Shown here one piece after another: positions 48,083 through 60,097 of a DNA stretch of 64,000 bases. The translations under genes and the position numbers were made by a program. The stretch is from the NCBI RefSeq assembly GCF_018310535.1, contig NZ_CP074102.1, positions 5,828,001 to 5,892,000 on the forward strand, read 5' to 3'. Numbering within the stretch: the first letter of the stretch is position 1; every line of letters starts with the position of its first letter. The DNA comes from Streptomyces mirabilis (GTDB lineage Bacteria > Actinomycetota > Actinomycetes > Streptomycetales > Streptomycetaceae). The notes beneath the pieces were generated by a model, which made no database searches, had not been told where the DNA came from, and saw only the letters and a list, made by a program, of their open reading frames with translations.

Positions 48083-48436
48083 ATGACCGACAGCAGCGCG
48101 CTTGACCCCGAGGACCGCAAGATCGTCACCCTGGCCCGTTCCGCGCGGGCGCGCAACGGGGTGCCGGAGGGGGCGGCCGTACGTGATGAGACCGGCCGTA
48201 CGTATGTCGCGGGGACGGTGGATCTTCCCTCCCTGCGGTTGAGCGCGTTGCGTACCGCGGTGGCGATGGCGGTGGCGTCCGGGGCGAAGTCTCTTGAGGC
48301 GGCGGCGGTGGTGTCCGAGGCGGGGGAGGTTTCTTCGGAGGACCGGGCGGCGGTCCGGGACCTCGGTGGTCCGGCGACGCCGGTGCTGCTGGCGGGCGCC
48401 GACGGCACGGTTCACCTGACGGTGACCGCGGGCTGA
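48083..48436 (+). CDS. Cytidine-deaminase-fold protein lacking zinc ligands
   Basis: A 117-residue protein with the outline of cytidine deaminase: ARSARARNGVPEGAAVRDETGRTYVAGTVDLPSLRLSALRTAVAMAVASG. The His/Cys-x-Glu motif is replaced by VDLPSLRLSA, and the PCxxC pair is missing (the C-terminal part reads GEVSSEDRAAVRDLGGPATPV). Catalysis as in CDA is therefore unlikely. It usually sits near era in Streptomyces. TATGCT (48071-48076) lies 6 nt before the ATG and no ribosome site is seen, so a leaderless message is likely. Confidence 0.8.
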   Translation: MTDSSALDPEDRKIVTLARSARARNGVPEGAAVRDETGRTYVAGTVDLPSLRLSALRTAVAMAVASGAKSLEAAAVVSEAGEVSSEDRAAVRDLGGPATPVLLAGADGTVHLTVTAG

Positions 48437-48792
48437 GACCGCGCGCAGTTCCCCGCGCCCCTGGGCGGGGCTTCGCCCCGAATCGCCGCCCGCCCCTGGT
48501 CGCTCGGTTGCGGGCCGGTGGGGGCGGGGCGCGCAGTTCCCCGCGCCCCTAAGGCGGGGGCTTCGCCCCGGATTCCCGCCCGCTCCTGGTCGCTCGGTTG
48601 CGGGCCGGTGGGGGCTGGCCGCGCAGTTCCCCGCGCCCCTAAAAAGCCTTCAGCCTGTCCGGCGTTTGAGGACGAGGCCGTTCAGGCCGATCGGGGGTCT
48701 GGGGGCGGAGCCCCCGGGGACGATGGGGGTCCCCCCCTGCTCGCGAAGTCGAGAGCTTGGGGGAGGGTAGGGGCGGCGGGGGCGAGGACCCC
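48437..48792. repeat. Intergenic repeat array between the CDA-like gene and era
   Basis: Three copies of GCGCAGTTCCCCGCGCCCCT (48443-48462, 48531-48550, 48621-48640), spaced 88-90 bp as units that also carry GGGGCTTCGCCCC hairpins and CCTGGTCGCTCGGTTGCGGG. A GTCCGGCGTTTGAGGACGAG tract (about 48657-48676) and a GGGGGC-gga-GCCCCC hairpin follow. Both genes converge here, so the hairpins may serve as a bidirectional terminator. No gene is supported. Confidence 0.85.
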
Positions 48793-52601
<3,809 letters not shown>

Positions 52602-52687
52602 GGGTGCGGACCCCCGCGGATGTGGGTGGACAGGCCCTGGGCGGACGGGCGGGTGCGCGCCCGGCCACCGGGGTGCGGAGGGGTGGA

Positions 52688-54037
52688 TCAGGTGAGCGTC
52701 AGGGTGAGCACGCCGGAGTAGGAACCCGGCGGGGTGAACGCCGGTACGTCCAGTGACAGCCCGGCGTCGACGGTGAACTCACCACCGGTGAGCGCTCCGT
52801 TGGGGGTGGACGCCAGCGTCGCTCCCGCACCGCCCACCGCGCCGGACGAACCGGCCTGGCAGGTGCTCGGGCTGCCCGCCTTGGTCGCGCAGGCGGGGGT
52901 CCAGCTCAGCTTCCCGGCATCGATCTTGGCGCCGGGACCGGTGAAGTCGGTGACCTTGCCGGTCAGGGACCAGCCCGCGGGTCCGCCGCGGAAGTCCTTG
53001 ACGGTCACCGTCTGCAGGGCCCCGGTCGAGGCCCCGCCCTTGCCGAAGTCCACCGCCGACAGCTGGACGGCGTCCCCGGCCTGGGACATCGACAGGGTTC
53101 CCGCCTTCACCGTGGTGGTGAGTTTCTGGGAGCCCGCGGGGATCGGGGTGTCGTCGACGACCACGTACGCCGCCGGCCCCGCTCCCTTGGTGTCGCTCCA
53201 GCTCGCGCCCTCGTACGCCACCACGCCGGTCGTCGTCTTGTCGTTGACGGCCAGCGTGCCGCTGATCGAACCCTGCGCGTCGGCGGTCGTGGTGGCGGTG
53301 TCGGCGGTCTGGGTGGCCCCCGACCGTCCGGCGAGGGTCACGCTCGCGCCCGGGGTGAAGTTGCTGCCGGTGACGGTCACGCTGTCACCGGGCTTCCCGG
53401 AGGCCGAACCGAGCGAGATGGCACGGTTGTTGGTCTGGGTTCCGTCCGTCGCGGTGATCGTCCCGGAGACCGGGGCGGGCGGGTTGGTGACCGTGCAGGG
53501 GGTGTCCAGCTCCAGGATGTAGCTGGTGTGGATGTTGTAGTCGCCGGGCGCGAGGGTGATGGCGCCCGGGCTGGTGACGGTGAAGGTGCCCGTCATGCTG
53601 AACCCCGGGAAGGGCGCGTTGCCCGCCACCGGGTCGTTCTTCCTGGGGCCCGCGACCGTGACGTCCCCCGTCTGCGCGCCGCCGAGGGCGACCTTGCCGG
53701 TGGGCGTCATGATGTCGGCGGGCAGGGCGAGGGCGGTCGGGTTGTTCGCGGCGGGCGTGACCACCTTGTACGTCACGGTGACGGTGTCACCGACCTTGGG
53801 ACTGGGGTTGTCCACCGTGATGATCGCGGTGGTGGTGCCGTCGATCGGCGGGATGCCCGCGATCGCCGGCGGGATGCAGTGCGTGGCGAAGTCCACGTTC
53901 TGGGAGTCCGCGGCCGCGGCGCCCGCCGGGGCCGCCAGCGCGCCTCCCGCGGTGACCGCCAGCGCGGTCACCCCGAGCAGTGCCGCCCAGCGGCGTCTTC
54001 GGGCGTGCGAACCCCTGGTTCCCCTGTGCGTTGCCAT
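52688..54037 (-). CDS. Secreted WxL-like cell-surface protein
   Basis: A 449-residue exported protein; signal peptide about 1-37 (RRRRWAALLGVTALAVTAGGALAAPAGA). Ig-like sandwiches follow (PKVGDTVTVTYKVV; GKPGDSVTVTGSNFTPGASVTLAG). The C-terminal about 160 residues resemble a WxL domain: TVTVKDFRGGPAGWSLTGKVTDFTGPG holds a W-S-L motif, and the end PPGSYSGVLTLTLT matches the second motif position with Leu in place of Trp. WxL domains bind cell-wall glycans in Firmicutes. AGGAGGGGG stands before ATG 54037. It lies 86 bp upstream of the DUF916-like gene and is likely co-transcribed with it. Confidence 0.78.
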   Translation of the reverse strand: MATHRGTRGSHARRRRWAALLGVTALAVTAGGALAAPAGAAAADSQNVDFATHCIPPAIAGIPPIDGTTTAIITVDNPSPKVGDTVTVTYKVVTPAANNPTALALPADIMTPTGKVALGGAQTGDVTVAGPRKNDPVAGNAPFPGFSMTGTFTVTSPGAITLAPGDYNIHTSYILELDTPCTVTNPPAPVSGTITATDGTQTNNRAISLGSASGKPGDSVTVTGSNFTPGASVTLAGRSGATQTADTATTTADAQGSISGTLAVNDKTTTGVVAYEGASWSDTKGAGPAAYVVVDDTPIPAGSQKLTTTVKAGTLSMSQAGDAVQLSAVDFGKGGASTGALQTVTVKDFRGGPAGWSLTGKVTDFTGPGAKIDAGKLSWTPACATKAGSPSTCQAGSSGAVGGAGATLASTPNGALTGGEFTVDAGLSLDVPAFTPPGSYSGVLTLTLT

Positions 54038-54169
54038 GTGCCCCCTCCTGAGGGATGCGGGCGCAGCGGCTCGTCTGCGCCGACAGGGGGCCATTGATGT
54101 GCGGGTTGTGTGAGAAGTCAATGGAGGGCCCGGACGGCAACTGATGGGCCATCAGGTTGTGTCAATATC

Positions 54170-54200
54170 GCCAACTGGGCACCCCTGTAGGCCAGTTGGC
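54170..54200. promoter_or_regulatory. Inverted repeat upstream of the WxL-like gene
   Basis: GCCAACTGG-N13-CCAGTTGGC, perfect 9-bp arms, within a stretch (54135-54235) rich in CAACTG/CAGTTG motifs. It lies 133 bp upstream of ATG 54037 on that gene's promoter side, so it may be an operator or part of the terminator zone of the next gene. Confidence 0.5.
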
Positions 54201-54243
54201 TGTGATCAGGTGGTTGTTCAGGCAGTTGTTCTGGCAGTACGAG

Positions 54244-54278
54244 GACCGGTGCCGCCGCGCGCGCCGGCGACACCGGTC
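54244..54278 (-). terminator. Hairpin after the 158-residue secreted-protein gene
   Basis: GACCGGTG (54244-54251) and CACCGGTC (54271-54278) with a GC-rich, partly self-pairing interior, 25 nt past the stop at 54303. Confidence 0.6.
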
Positions 54279-54302
54279 TTCACGTATGTGCTGTGGCGGG
54301 GC

Positions 54303-54779
54303 TCAGCTGAAGACGAACGGGCCCGGTGCCTGCGCCGCGCTCGCGGTGCACGTGATGGTGATGCCGAAGACGACCATCTTCAGCGAGCCTCCGTATGCGT
54401 CGAGGCTGTCGCCGGAGGCGACGGTGCCGCTGAGCGGGCCCACCGTGACCCCGCCGCCCAGCGGAATGGCGGGATTCTTCGTGCCGGTGAACGCGACGGT
54501 GCCGCCGCCGGACTTCGCCATGGTCAAGGTGGAGGCGATGGAGTCCTGCGCCAGCGCGATCGGCGCGGTGATCGAGGTGGAGCTGAGGGTGATGGTCGCG
54601 GCCGTGCCGTCCTGGGTGGCGGTGAGAGTGGCCGCGCCACCGCCGCCGATCGTGCAGGTCGCGTTGATGGTCGCGGTGAGCGGGGTGACGGCCGCGGCGG
54701 TCGGCGCGAGGGCCAGGCCGGTCGCGGCGAGGGTGCCGGCGGCTAACGCCGCGGCGATTCCGAGTTGCTTGCGTCTCAT
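54303..54779 (-). CDS. Small secreted protein of unknown function
   Basis: A 158-residue exported protein. Signal peptide about 1-30 (LGIAAALAAGTLAATGLALAPTAAA). The mature part is Thr/Ala/Gly-rich beta-strand sequence with two cysteines (NATCTIGGGG and GITITCTAS) that could form a disulfide. No family was recognised. GGGAAGGGAA precedes ATG 54779. Same strand as the WxL-like and DUF916-like genes, suggesting a shared envelope function; inference. Confidence 0.75.
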   Translation of the reverse strand: MRRKQLGIAAALAAGTLAATGLALAPTAAAVTPLTATINATCTIGGGGAATLTATQDGTAATITLSSTSITAPIALAQDSIASTLTMAKSGGGTVAFTGTKNPAIPLGGGVTVGPLSGTVASGDSLDAYGGSLKMVVFGITITCTASAAQAPGPFVFS

Positions 54780-55106
54780 CGGGTTCCCTTCCCTTGTACG
54801 GGAATTGCCATGTGGGGATGGAGGGACGGAACCGTCTGCTCAGAGGCCGGGGCCGGGCCGGGCACACGGACGCGTCACCGGTGAACGCCGGTGCGGGTGC
54901 GGAGAGATGTGTACGCGGACCGTCCGCGAGCGGGGTGCGGGACGCCAGCGGAGGCGTTTCTGACGGTCCGTCGGAACTTGCGGTTCCATTGATGCGCGAG
55001 CGGCTTGGGATTGCAAGGCATGCCGGGTGGTTTCTTCAGGGGTTGTTGAAAGTGGCTGAAGTTCGTCCCTGACCCCTGATCGGCCCCGCTACTCGTGATC
55101 GGCCCG
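54780..55106. other. Intergenic region, no gene seen
   Basis: It contains the ribosome site of the small secreted-protein gene and, at the right end, a 19-bp-period duplication (GATCGGCC(C)CGCTACTCG at 55078 and 55097) of the GNAT gene's last codons. No convincing coding frame or promoter was found. Confidence 0.6.
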
Positions 55107-55919
55107 CTACTCGGCGAGTTCCGCGATCAGCGCCGTCGCCACTGTCCGGAACCCCAGGCGGCCGTACATCCGCGCCACGTCCTCGTCCCCGGCCGACAGG
55201 AACAGCGTCTCGACGCCCCGCTCCCGCGCGTCGGTCACGAGGGCCGCGGTCACGGCGTACGCCAGTCCACGGCGCCGTTCGGCGGGCAGGGTACCGACGC
55301 CCGCGATCTCGCTCACGGGGCCGACGGGCAGGTGCATCCCGGAGCAGACCACGACCCCGTTCTCGACCGCCGCGGCCAGTACGGTGCGGCCCACGCGGAT
55401 GCGGTCCGCGGCCGCGGGTACCTCGGCGGCGCGGGCGGTGATCTCGGTGGCGAGTTCGCCGCGTCCGGCCTCCCCCACCGCCGTGCCCGGCGCCGCGAAC
55501 GCCACGTGCGGCACCGCCAACGCGCCCGCCAGGAAGGGGTCTTCGGGGTCCAGGACGCGGACCAGGGGGTGCGGGTCGGGCAGCGGTGCGTCCTCGTCGC
55601 GGATCATCAGGGGATGCGCGTGCACCCGTAGCCCCGTCGCCTCGACCGCCTCCCGCAGGCCCGGCGTCACCTCCGCCACCCACTCGAAGGCCTCCGGTAC
55701 GCACAGCTCCCGCTGCCGCGCCCGCACCCGATCGACGTCCTCGGCGGTGGCCGCCGGGCCCGTCCAACCCAGGGTGGGTCGCGCGTAGTACGGCCAGCCC
55801 GTGGCCTCCCGGACGAAGAGGGTCAGCGGGCCGAAGTCCTCGGCCCGCGCGGCGGCGCGCGGCACCGAGTCGTAGTAGCGCTCAAGGCGGTCGAGGGGTG
55901 TGTCGTTCACCGTGGTCAT
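55107..55919 (-). CDS. GNAT family N-acetyltransferase
   Basis: A 270-residue acyl-CoA-dependent acetyltransferase. The C-terminal GNAT core shows AAVENGVVVCSGMHLPVGPVSEIAGVGTLPAERRRGLAYAVTAALVTDARERGVETLFLSAGDEDVARMYGRLGFRTVATA; RRRGLA is the acetyl-CoA-binding motif A. The N-terminal about 130 residues are a variable extension. The substrate is unknown. ATG 55919 (MTTVNDTPL) is assumed; no strong ribosome site. The tnpB element begins about 70 bp upstream. Confidence 0.87.
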   Translation of the reverse strand: MTTVNDTPLDRLERYYDSVPRAAARAEDFGPLTLFVREATGWPYYARPTLGWTGPAATAEDVDRVRARQRELCVPEAFEWVAEVTPGLREAVEATGLRVHAHPLMIRDEDAPLPDPHPLVRVLDPEDPFLAGALAVPHVAFAAPGTAVGEAGRGELATEITARAAEVPAAADRIRVGRTVLAAAVENGVVVCSGMHLPVGPVSEIAGVGTLPAERRRGLAYAVTAALVTDARERGVETLFLSAGDEDVARMYGRLGFRTVATALIAELAE

Positions 55920-56158
55920 GGCGCCATCCAAGACGAAGAGACCTGGCGAGGGCACCTGAATTCGGGCCAGTGACTTCAGCGGGATTCTTATGGGGAACCC
56001 CGGGCGTTTACGCCTGGGAGGAACCGCGTCCTGATCTCGGCGGTGCGGAGCACCGCAGCTTCTTCAGGAGCGGAGCGCCGGGAGTGCTCGGGACGGCTCT
56101 GGGGAATGTTGCGGTGTTCGAACGCGAGGCTTGCGGGTGGCCGGGTAGCGTCGCGGGT

Positions 56159-57397
56159 GTGAAGCTGGTGGTGCAGGTGAAGCTGATGCCGACGCCCGTG
56201 CAGGCGGCGGCACTTGAGGCGACCCTGCGCGCCTGCAACGAGGCCGCTTCATGGGCGAGCGTGATGGCCTTCGAAAAGGATGTGAAGAGGAACTTCGCGC
56301 TGCGGGAGCACACCTACGGCGAAGTGAAGGCGCGGTGGGGGCTGGGTGCGCAGGCCGCCCAGCACGTGATCAAGAAGACGTGCGACGCGTACGCCACGCT
56401 GAAGGCGAACCTGAAGGCCGGGAATCTTGGTAGACCGGGCTCGAAGCGCTATCGCAAGGCCGTGGAGAAGCCGATCGGCTTTCGCCCGGAAGGAGCGCAG
56501 CCGTACGACGACCGGATGCTGTCCTGGCAGATCGAACGGCGGCGCATCTCGGTCTGGACGGTGTCGGGGCGGGTCAAGGACGTGACGTTCACCGCTTCCC
56601 CGGAGCAGCTGGCGACCCTGGCCTTGTACCGGCGGGGTGAGTCGGATCTGCTGTGCCGGGACGGCATGTGGTTCTTGAATGCCACGTGCGAGGTCCCTGA
56701 GGCACCCCTGAACAGCGAGCAGGTGGACTTCCTCGGGATCGACCTGGGGATCGTGAACATCGCCACCACCTCGGACGGCGAGATCATGGCCGGGCGCGAG
56801 CTCAACCGCTTCCGGGTCCGTGAGCGCGGCCTGCGCACCAAGCTGCAACACAAGAACACCCCGTCCGCCAAGCGCCGCCTGAAGAAGCGGCGGCGCAAGG
56901 AGTCGCGGCGGGCCAGAGACATCAACCACAAGATCGCGAAGCATGTGGTGGCCGAGGCAGAACGCACCGGTCGCGGAATCGCCCTGGAGGATCTGACGGG
57001 CATCCGCGAGCGGGTACGGCTGAACAAGCCCCAACGGGTCACCCACTCCAGTTGGTCCTTCGCCCAGCTGGGAGCGTTCATCGCATACAAGGCCCGCCGG
57101 GCGGGGGTGGCGGTGGTGTACGTCGATCCGGCGTACACCTCTCGCACCTGCGCCGAGTGCGGGCACGTAGACAGGGCGAACCGGGTCTCGCAGGCCTGGT
57201 TCGCGTGCCGGTCCTGCGGATTCGTTGATCACGCAGACCGGAACGGCTCCCGCAACATCCGCGCTCGTGCGTGGGAATTGCGGCGACGCGGGGCCCCGTC
57301 AACGGCCCCCGCCCCACCCCGGATACCCGGGAGCGGGGCTGGACGCAAACGCAGCATCACCGCCAGTGATGCCCGTTATGCAAGCCCGGCGCTTTAG
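56159..57397 (+). CDS. tnpB: RNA-guided endonuclease TnpB
   Basis: A 412-residue intact TnpB. The N-terminal WED/REC part starts MKLVVQVKLMPTPVQAAALEATLRACNEAASWAS. RuvC residues are D195 (FLGIDLGIVN), E277 (GIALEDLTGIRER) and D360 (DHADRNGSRNI). The zinc ribbon is CAECGHVDRANR...FACRSCGF. TnpB cuts DNA next to a short motif, guided by an RNA from the element's right end. GTG 56159 fits the family start. The TAG lies inside the right-end hairpin loop, typical for the overlapping guide RNA. Confidence 0.93.
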   Translation: MKLVVQVKLMPTPVQAAALEATLRACNEAASWASVMAFEKDVKRNFALREHTYGEVKARWGLGAQAAQHVIKKTCDAYATLKANLKAGNLGRPGSKRYRKAVEKPIGFRPEGAQPYDDRMLSWQIERRRISVWTVSGRVKDVTFTASPEQLATLALYRRGESDLLCRDGMWFLNATCEVPEAPLNSEQVDFLGIDLGIVNIATTSDGEIMAGRELNRFRVRERGLRTKLQHKNTPSAKRRLKKRRRKESRRARDINHKIAKHVVAEAERTGRGIALEDLTGIRERVRLNKPQRVTHSSWSFAQLGAFIAYKARRAGVAVVYVDPAYTSRTCAECGHVDRANRVSQAWFACRSCGFVDHADRNGSRNIRARAWELRRRGAPSTAPAPPRIPGSGAGRKRSITASDARYASPAL

Positions 57398-57410
57398 CGC
57401 GGGCAGTTTA
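57260..57410 (+). ncRNA. Candidate omega-RNA scaffold of TnpB
   Basis: The 3' end of tnpB plus the right-end hairpin is where omega-RNAs map in characterised elements; the guide would begin just after about 57410 in the flanking MFS gene. The 5' limit is arbitrary. Inferred from family knowledge. Confidence 0.45.
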
Positions 57411-58670
57411 CTCCACGCCCCTGATCCGCCCCACCAGCAGCGCCCCCGCCAGCCCGATCACCGCCGCCACCAGGTACAGCACCCGGTAGCCGCCCAGGTA
57501 CGTCACGATCGGTGCCGCCAGGGCGGGGGCGGCGACCTGGGGGAGGGCGTTGGCGACGTTGATGACGCCGAGGTCCTTGCCGCGGTCCAGGGCCTTGGGC
57601 AGGACGTCCGTCATCAGGGCGAAGTCGACGGAGGTGAAGACACCGAAGCCGATGCCGAGGACCGCTGCCGCGACGATCGCGCCCGGCCAGGTCTGCCACC
57701 CGGAGAGGACCGCCGTCGCCACCGCCATGAGGACGCCCGACCAGATCACGAACGGCTTGCGGCGGCCCACCCGGTCCGACCACACCCCGCCGACCACGAC
57801 CGTGGCGAGGAGGGTGACGCCGTTGACCGCCGTGAGGATCAGTACGCCGTTCTCGGGGTCGTCGTAGTGGAGCCGGTCGCGGAGGTAGTACAGGAGGTAG
57901 AGCAGGACCAGGGCGTTGCTCAGGTTGATCAGGAAGCGGGTCAGCCAGGCCCAGGCCAGGTCCGGGTGGCGGCGCGGACTCAGCCAGAAGGAGGCCGCGA
58001 ACGTGCGCCAGGACCAGGCGGGGCGGGCCGAGGCCGGCAGCCGCAGATCCTCGTAGCGCAGTACGTACGGCAGTACGCCCACCAGCGTGAACACCGCGCA
58101 CGCCACGTAGCCGCCGCCCACGCCGCCCGCCGCCGTCGCGAGACCCGTCCCGCCCACCACGCCCAGGATCTGCGCGGCGCCCAGCCAGCCGCCCACGGAG
58201 CCGCGTTGGAGCCGTGGCACCCGGTCGGGGACGGCCGCGGTGATGGCGGCGAAGGCGGCGTTCAGGGTGAGCTGGACCAGGCACCAGCCGGCCGCCATCG
58301 TCCAGACCCCGCCCGCTCCCGCCAGGAGCAGCAGGGAGAGGGCGCCGCCCGCCGAACCCGCCACGATCCACGGCGTACGGCGGCCCCGGAGCGCCGTCGT
58401 CCGGTCGGACAGCGCGCCGAAGAGCGGGTTGGCGATCAGCGACACCACCGCGCCCGCGCCCGTGACCCACGCCAGCATGGTCTCCTTCGACATGCCGGCG
58501 CCGGGCGCGAAGTCCTCCGCCTGGGAGGCCAGCAGGATCTGCAGCGGGCCGTACCAGCCCACCCAGATCGCCCCGTTGGCGAGCGACAGCGCCGAGGTCC
58601 AGCCCCGGCCGACCCGCTCGACGGGCTCGGCCAGCGCCCCCACATTCGCGACGGGGTCCGCCGCCGTCAT
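57408..58670 (-). CDS. MFS transporter, probably sugar importer paired with GH1
   Basis: A 420-residue membrane protein with about 12 hydrophobic segments. NPLFGALSDRTTALRGRRTPWI and VVVGGVWSDRVGRRKPFV are MFS loop motifs, and the sequence recalls SLC45/GPH-type sugar transporters. The ATG overlaps the GH1 stop by 4 bp, so it is the second gene of the operon; beta-glucoside import for the cytosolic GH1 is inferred. The TAA stop (57408-57410) falls within the TTTA at the right end of the tnpB element, so the original C-terminus may have been trimmed. Confidence 0.88.
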   Translation of the reverse strand: MTAADPVANVGALAEPVERVGRGWTSALSLANGAIWVGWYGPLQILLASQAEDFAPGAGMSKETMLAWVTGAGAVVSLIANPLFGALSDRTTALRGRRTPWIVAGSAGGALSLLLLAGAGGVWTMAAGWCLVQLTLNAAFAAITAAVPDRVPRLQRGSVGGWLGAAQILGVVGGTGLATAAGGVGGGYVACAVFTLVGVLPYVLRYEDLRLPASARPAWSWRTFAASFWLSPRRHPDLAWAWLTRFLINLSNALVLLYLLYYLRDRLHYDDPENGVLILTAVNGVTLLATVVVGGVWSDRVGRRKPFVIWSGVLMAVATAVLSGWQTWPGAIVAAAVLGIGFGVFTSVDFALMTDVLPKALDRGKDLGVINVANALPQVAAPALAAPIVTYLGGYRVLYLVAAVIGLAGALLVGRIRGVE

Positions 58671-59983
58671 CCCCGCGCCCGCAGCGCGTCGCGCAGCCAG
58701 GTGTACGACGCCTTCGGGGTCCGCTTCAGCGTGTCGTAGTCGACGTGGACCAGGCCGAAGCGCCGCGCGTACCCCTCCGCCCACTCGAAGTTGTCCAGCA
58801 ACGACCACACGAAGTACCCGCGAACGTCCACGCCCTGTTCCAACGCCCGGTGCAGCGCCCGGACATGGCCGTCGAGGAAGGTGATCCGTTCCTGGTCGTC
58901 GACGCCCTCGTAGCTGCAGCCGTTCTCGGTGATGACGACCGGCGGGAGGCGGTCCCCGTAGCGCTCGCGGAAGCCCACGAGCAACTCGGTCAGTGCCTCG
59001 GGGACCACCGGCCAGCCGAAGTCGGTGACCGGGTAGCCCTCCAGTTCGCGTACTGAGAAGGGGAGTTCGGCGGGCAGGGTCAGTCCGCTGAACTCGATCT
59101 CCGCGCCCTCGGGGGCGCCCACCCTGGTCGGCTGGTAGTAGTTGATCCCGTACCAGTCGATCGGCTCGGCGATGACCTTCAGATCCGCCTCGACGTCGCC
59201 CGGCATCAACTCCCCGATGCCGTCCGGGTATCGGCCCAGCAGCAACGGGTCGGCGAACAGGCGGTTGAGGAGGAGGTCGTAGAAGTCGGCGGCCTCCACG
59301 TCCTCGGGCTGCTCGGAGGCCGCCCAGGTCGGGCCGTGCGAGTTGGCGATGCCGATGTCCGTGACGCCGGCCGCGCGCAGGGACCGGACGGCGAGGCCGT
59401 GGGCGAGCAGTTGGTGGTGGGCGACCGGCAGCGAGTCGAACAGGAGCTGTTTGCCGGGGGCGTGGGCGCCGAGCGCGTGGCCGAGCAGGGTGTGTTCGGC
59501 GGGCTCGTTGAGAGTGATCCACTTCTTGACGCGGTCGCCCAGGCGGGCGGCGACGACACCGGCGTACTCGGCGAAGCGCTCGGCCGTGTCGCGGGTCAGC
59601 CAGCCGCCGGCCTCTTCGAGCTTCAGCGGGAGGTCCCAGTGGAAGAGGGTCGGTACGGGGCGGATGCCCGCCGCGACCAGCGCGTCCACCAGGCGGTCGT
59701 AGAAGTCGAGGCCGCCGGGGGAGTTCACGCGGGGCCAGGAGATCGAGAAGCGGTACGCGTCCACGCCGAGGTCGGCGAGGAGGGCCACGTCCTCGGGATA
59801 GCGGTGGTAGTGGTCGCAGGCCACGTCGGCCGTGGAACCGTCCTTGATGTGGCCGGGCTCGGCCGTGAAGGCGTCCCATACCGACGGGTCGCGTTCGGCC
59901 GCGGCTCCCTCGATCTGGTGGGCCGAGGTGGACACGCCCCAGAGGAAGCCGGGCGGGAACTGCGGTAGGGGGTTCGTCACCAT
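58667..59983 (-). CDS. GH1 beta-glucosidase
   Basis: A 438-residue cytosolic retaining glycosidase: FPPGFLWGVSTSAHQIEGAAAERDPSVWDAF at the N-terminus, WITLNEPAEHTLLGH with acid/base Glu in LNEP, PPVVITENGCSY with nucleophile Glu in TENG, and GYFVWSLLDNFEWAEGYARRFGLVHVDYDTLKRTPKASY at the C-terminus. It hydrolyses cellobiose or other beta-glucosides. ATG 59983 (MVTNPLPQF) is chosen; ATG 59995 is in frame. First gene of the operon, with a perfect 17-bp palindrome 12 nt upstream. Confidence 0.95.
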   Translation of the reverse strand: MVTNPLPQFPPGFLWGVSTSAHQIEGAAAERDPSVWDAFTAEPGHIKDGSTADVACDHYHRYPEDVALLADLGVDAYRFSISWPRVNSPGGLDFYDRLVDALVAAGIRPVPTLFHWDLPLKLEEAGGWLTRDTAERFAEYAGVVAARLGDRVKKWITLNEPAEHTLLGHALGAHAPGKQLLFDSLPVAHHQLLAHGLAVRSLRAAGVTDIGIANSHGPTWAASEQPEDVEAADFYDLLLNRLFADPLLLGRYPDGIGELMPGDVEADLKVIAEPIDWYGINYYQPTRVGAPEGAEIEFSGLTLPAELPFSVRELEGYPVTDFGWPVVPEALTELLVGFRERYGDRLPPVVITENGCSYEGVDDQERITFLDGHVRALHRALEQGVDVRGYFVWSLLDNFEWAEGYARRFGLVHVDYDTLKRTPKASYTWLRDALRARG

Positions 59984-59995
59984 GCGCGCGATCAT

Positions 59996-60012
59996 CCTTA
60001 CCGGCGGTAAGG
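59996..60012. promoter_or_regulatory. Perfect palindromic operator of the GH1-MFS operon
   Basis: CCTTACCGGCGGTAAGG (7-bp arms, 3-nt centre). On the minus strand it lies just downstream of a TTGACT -35 candidate and covers the likely -10 region, so binding there would block transcription. No regulator gene is adjacent. Confidence 0.7.
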
Positions 60013-60097
60013 GAAGTCAACGGGTTGGTGTGAACTGGGAGTTACGGCTTTTGGGCGCCTGTACGGAGGGGCGCGCGGTCCTTTTGCGGCTGCGGCC

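Larger units (their letters stand above)
55990..57410 (+). mobile_element. tnpB-only IS200/IS605-type element (limits approximate)
   Basis: Left end: hairpin CCGGGCG-ttta-CGCCTGG (55999-56018, one G-T pair) preceded by TTATGGGG. Right end: hairpin GCCCGGCGC-ttta-GCGCGGGC (about 57384-57404) then AGTTTA. Subterminal hairpins without inverted terminal repeats are the hallmark of this superfamily. No tnpA is present, so mobility would need a transposase from elsewhere. Confidence 0.75.

Noticed and set aside
48443..48640. CRISPR-like array of 20-bp repeats
   Set aside because: Spacing of 88-90 bp, spacers that are themselves similar, only three units and no cas genes; it is an intergenic repeat family.
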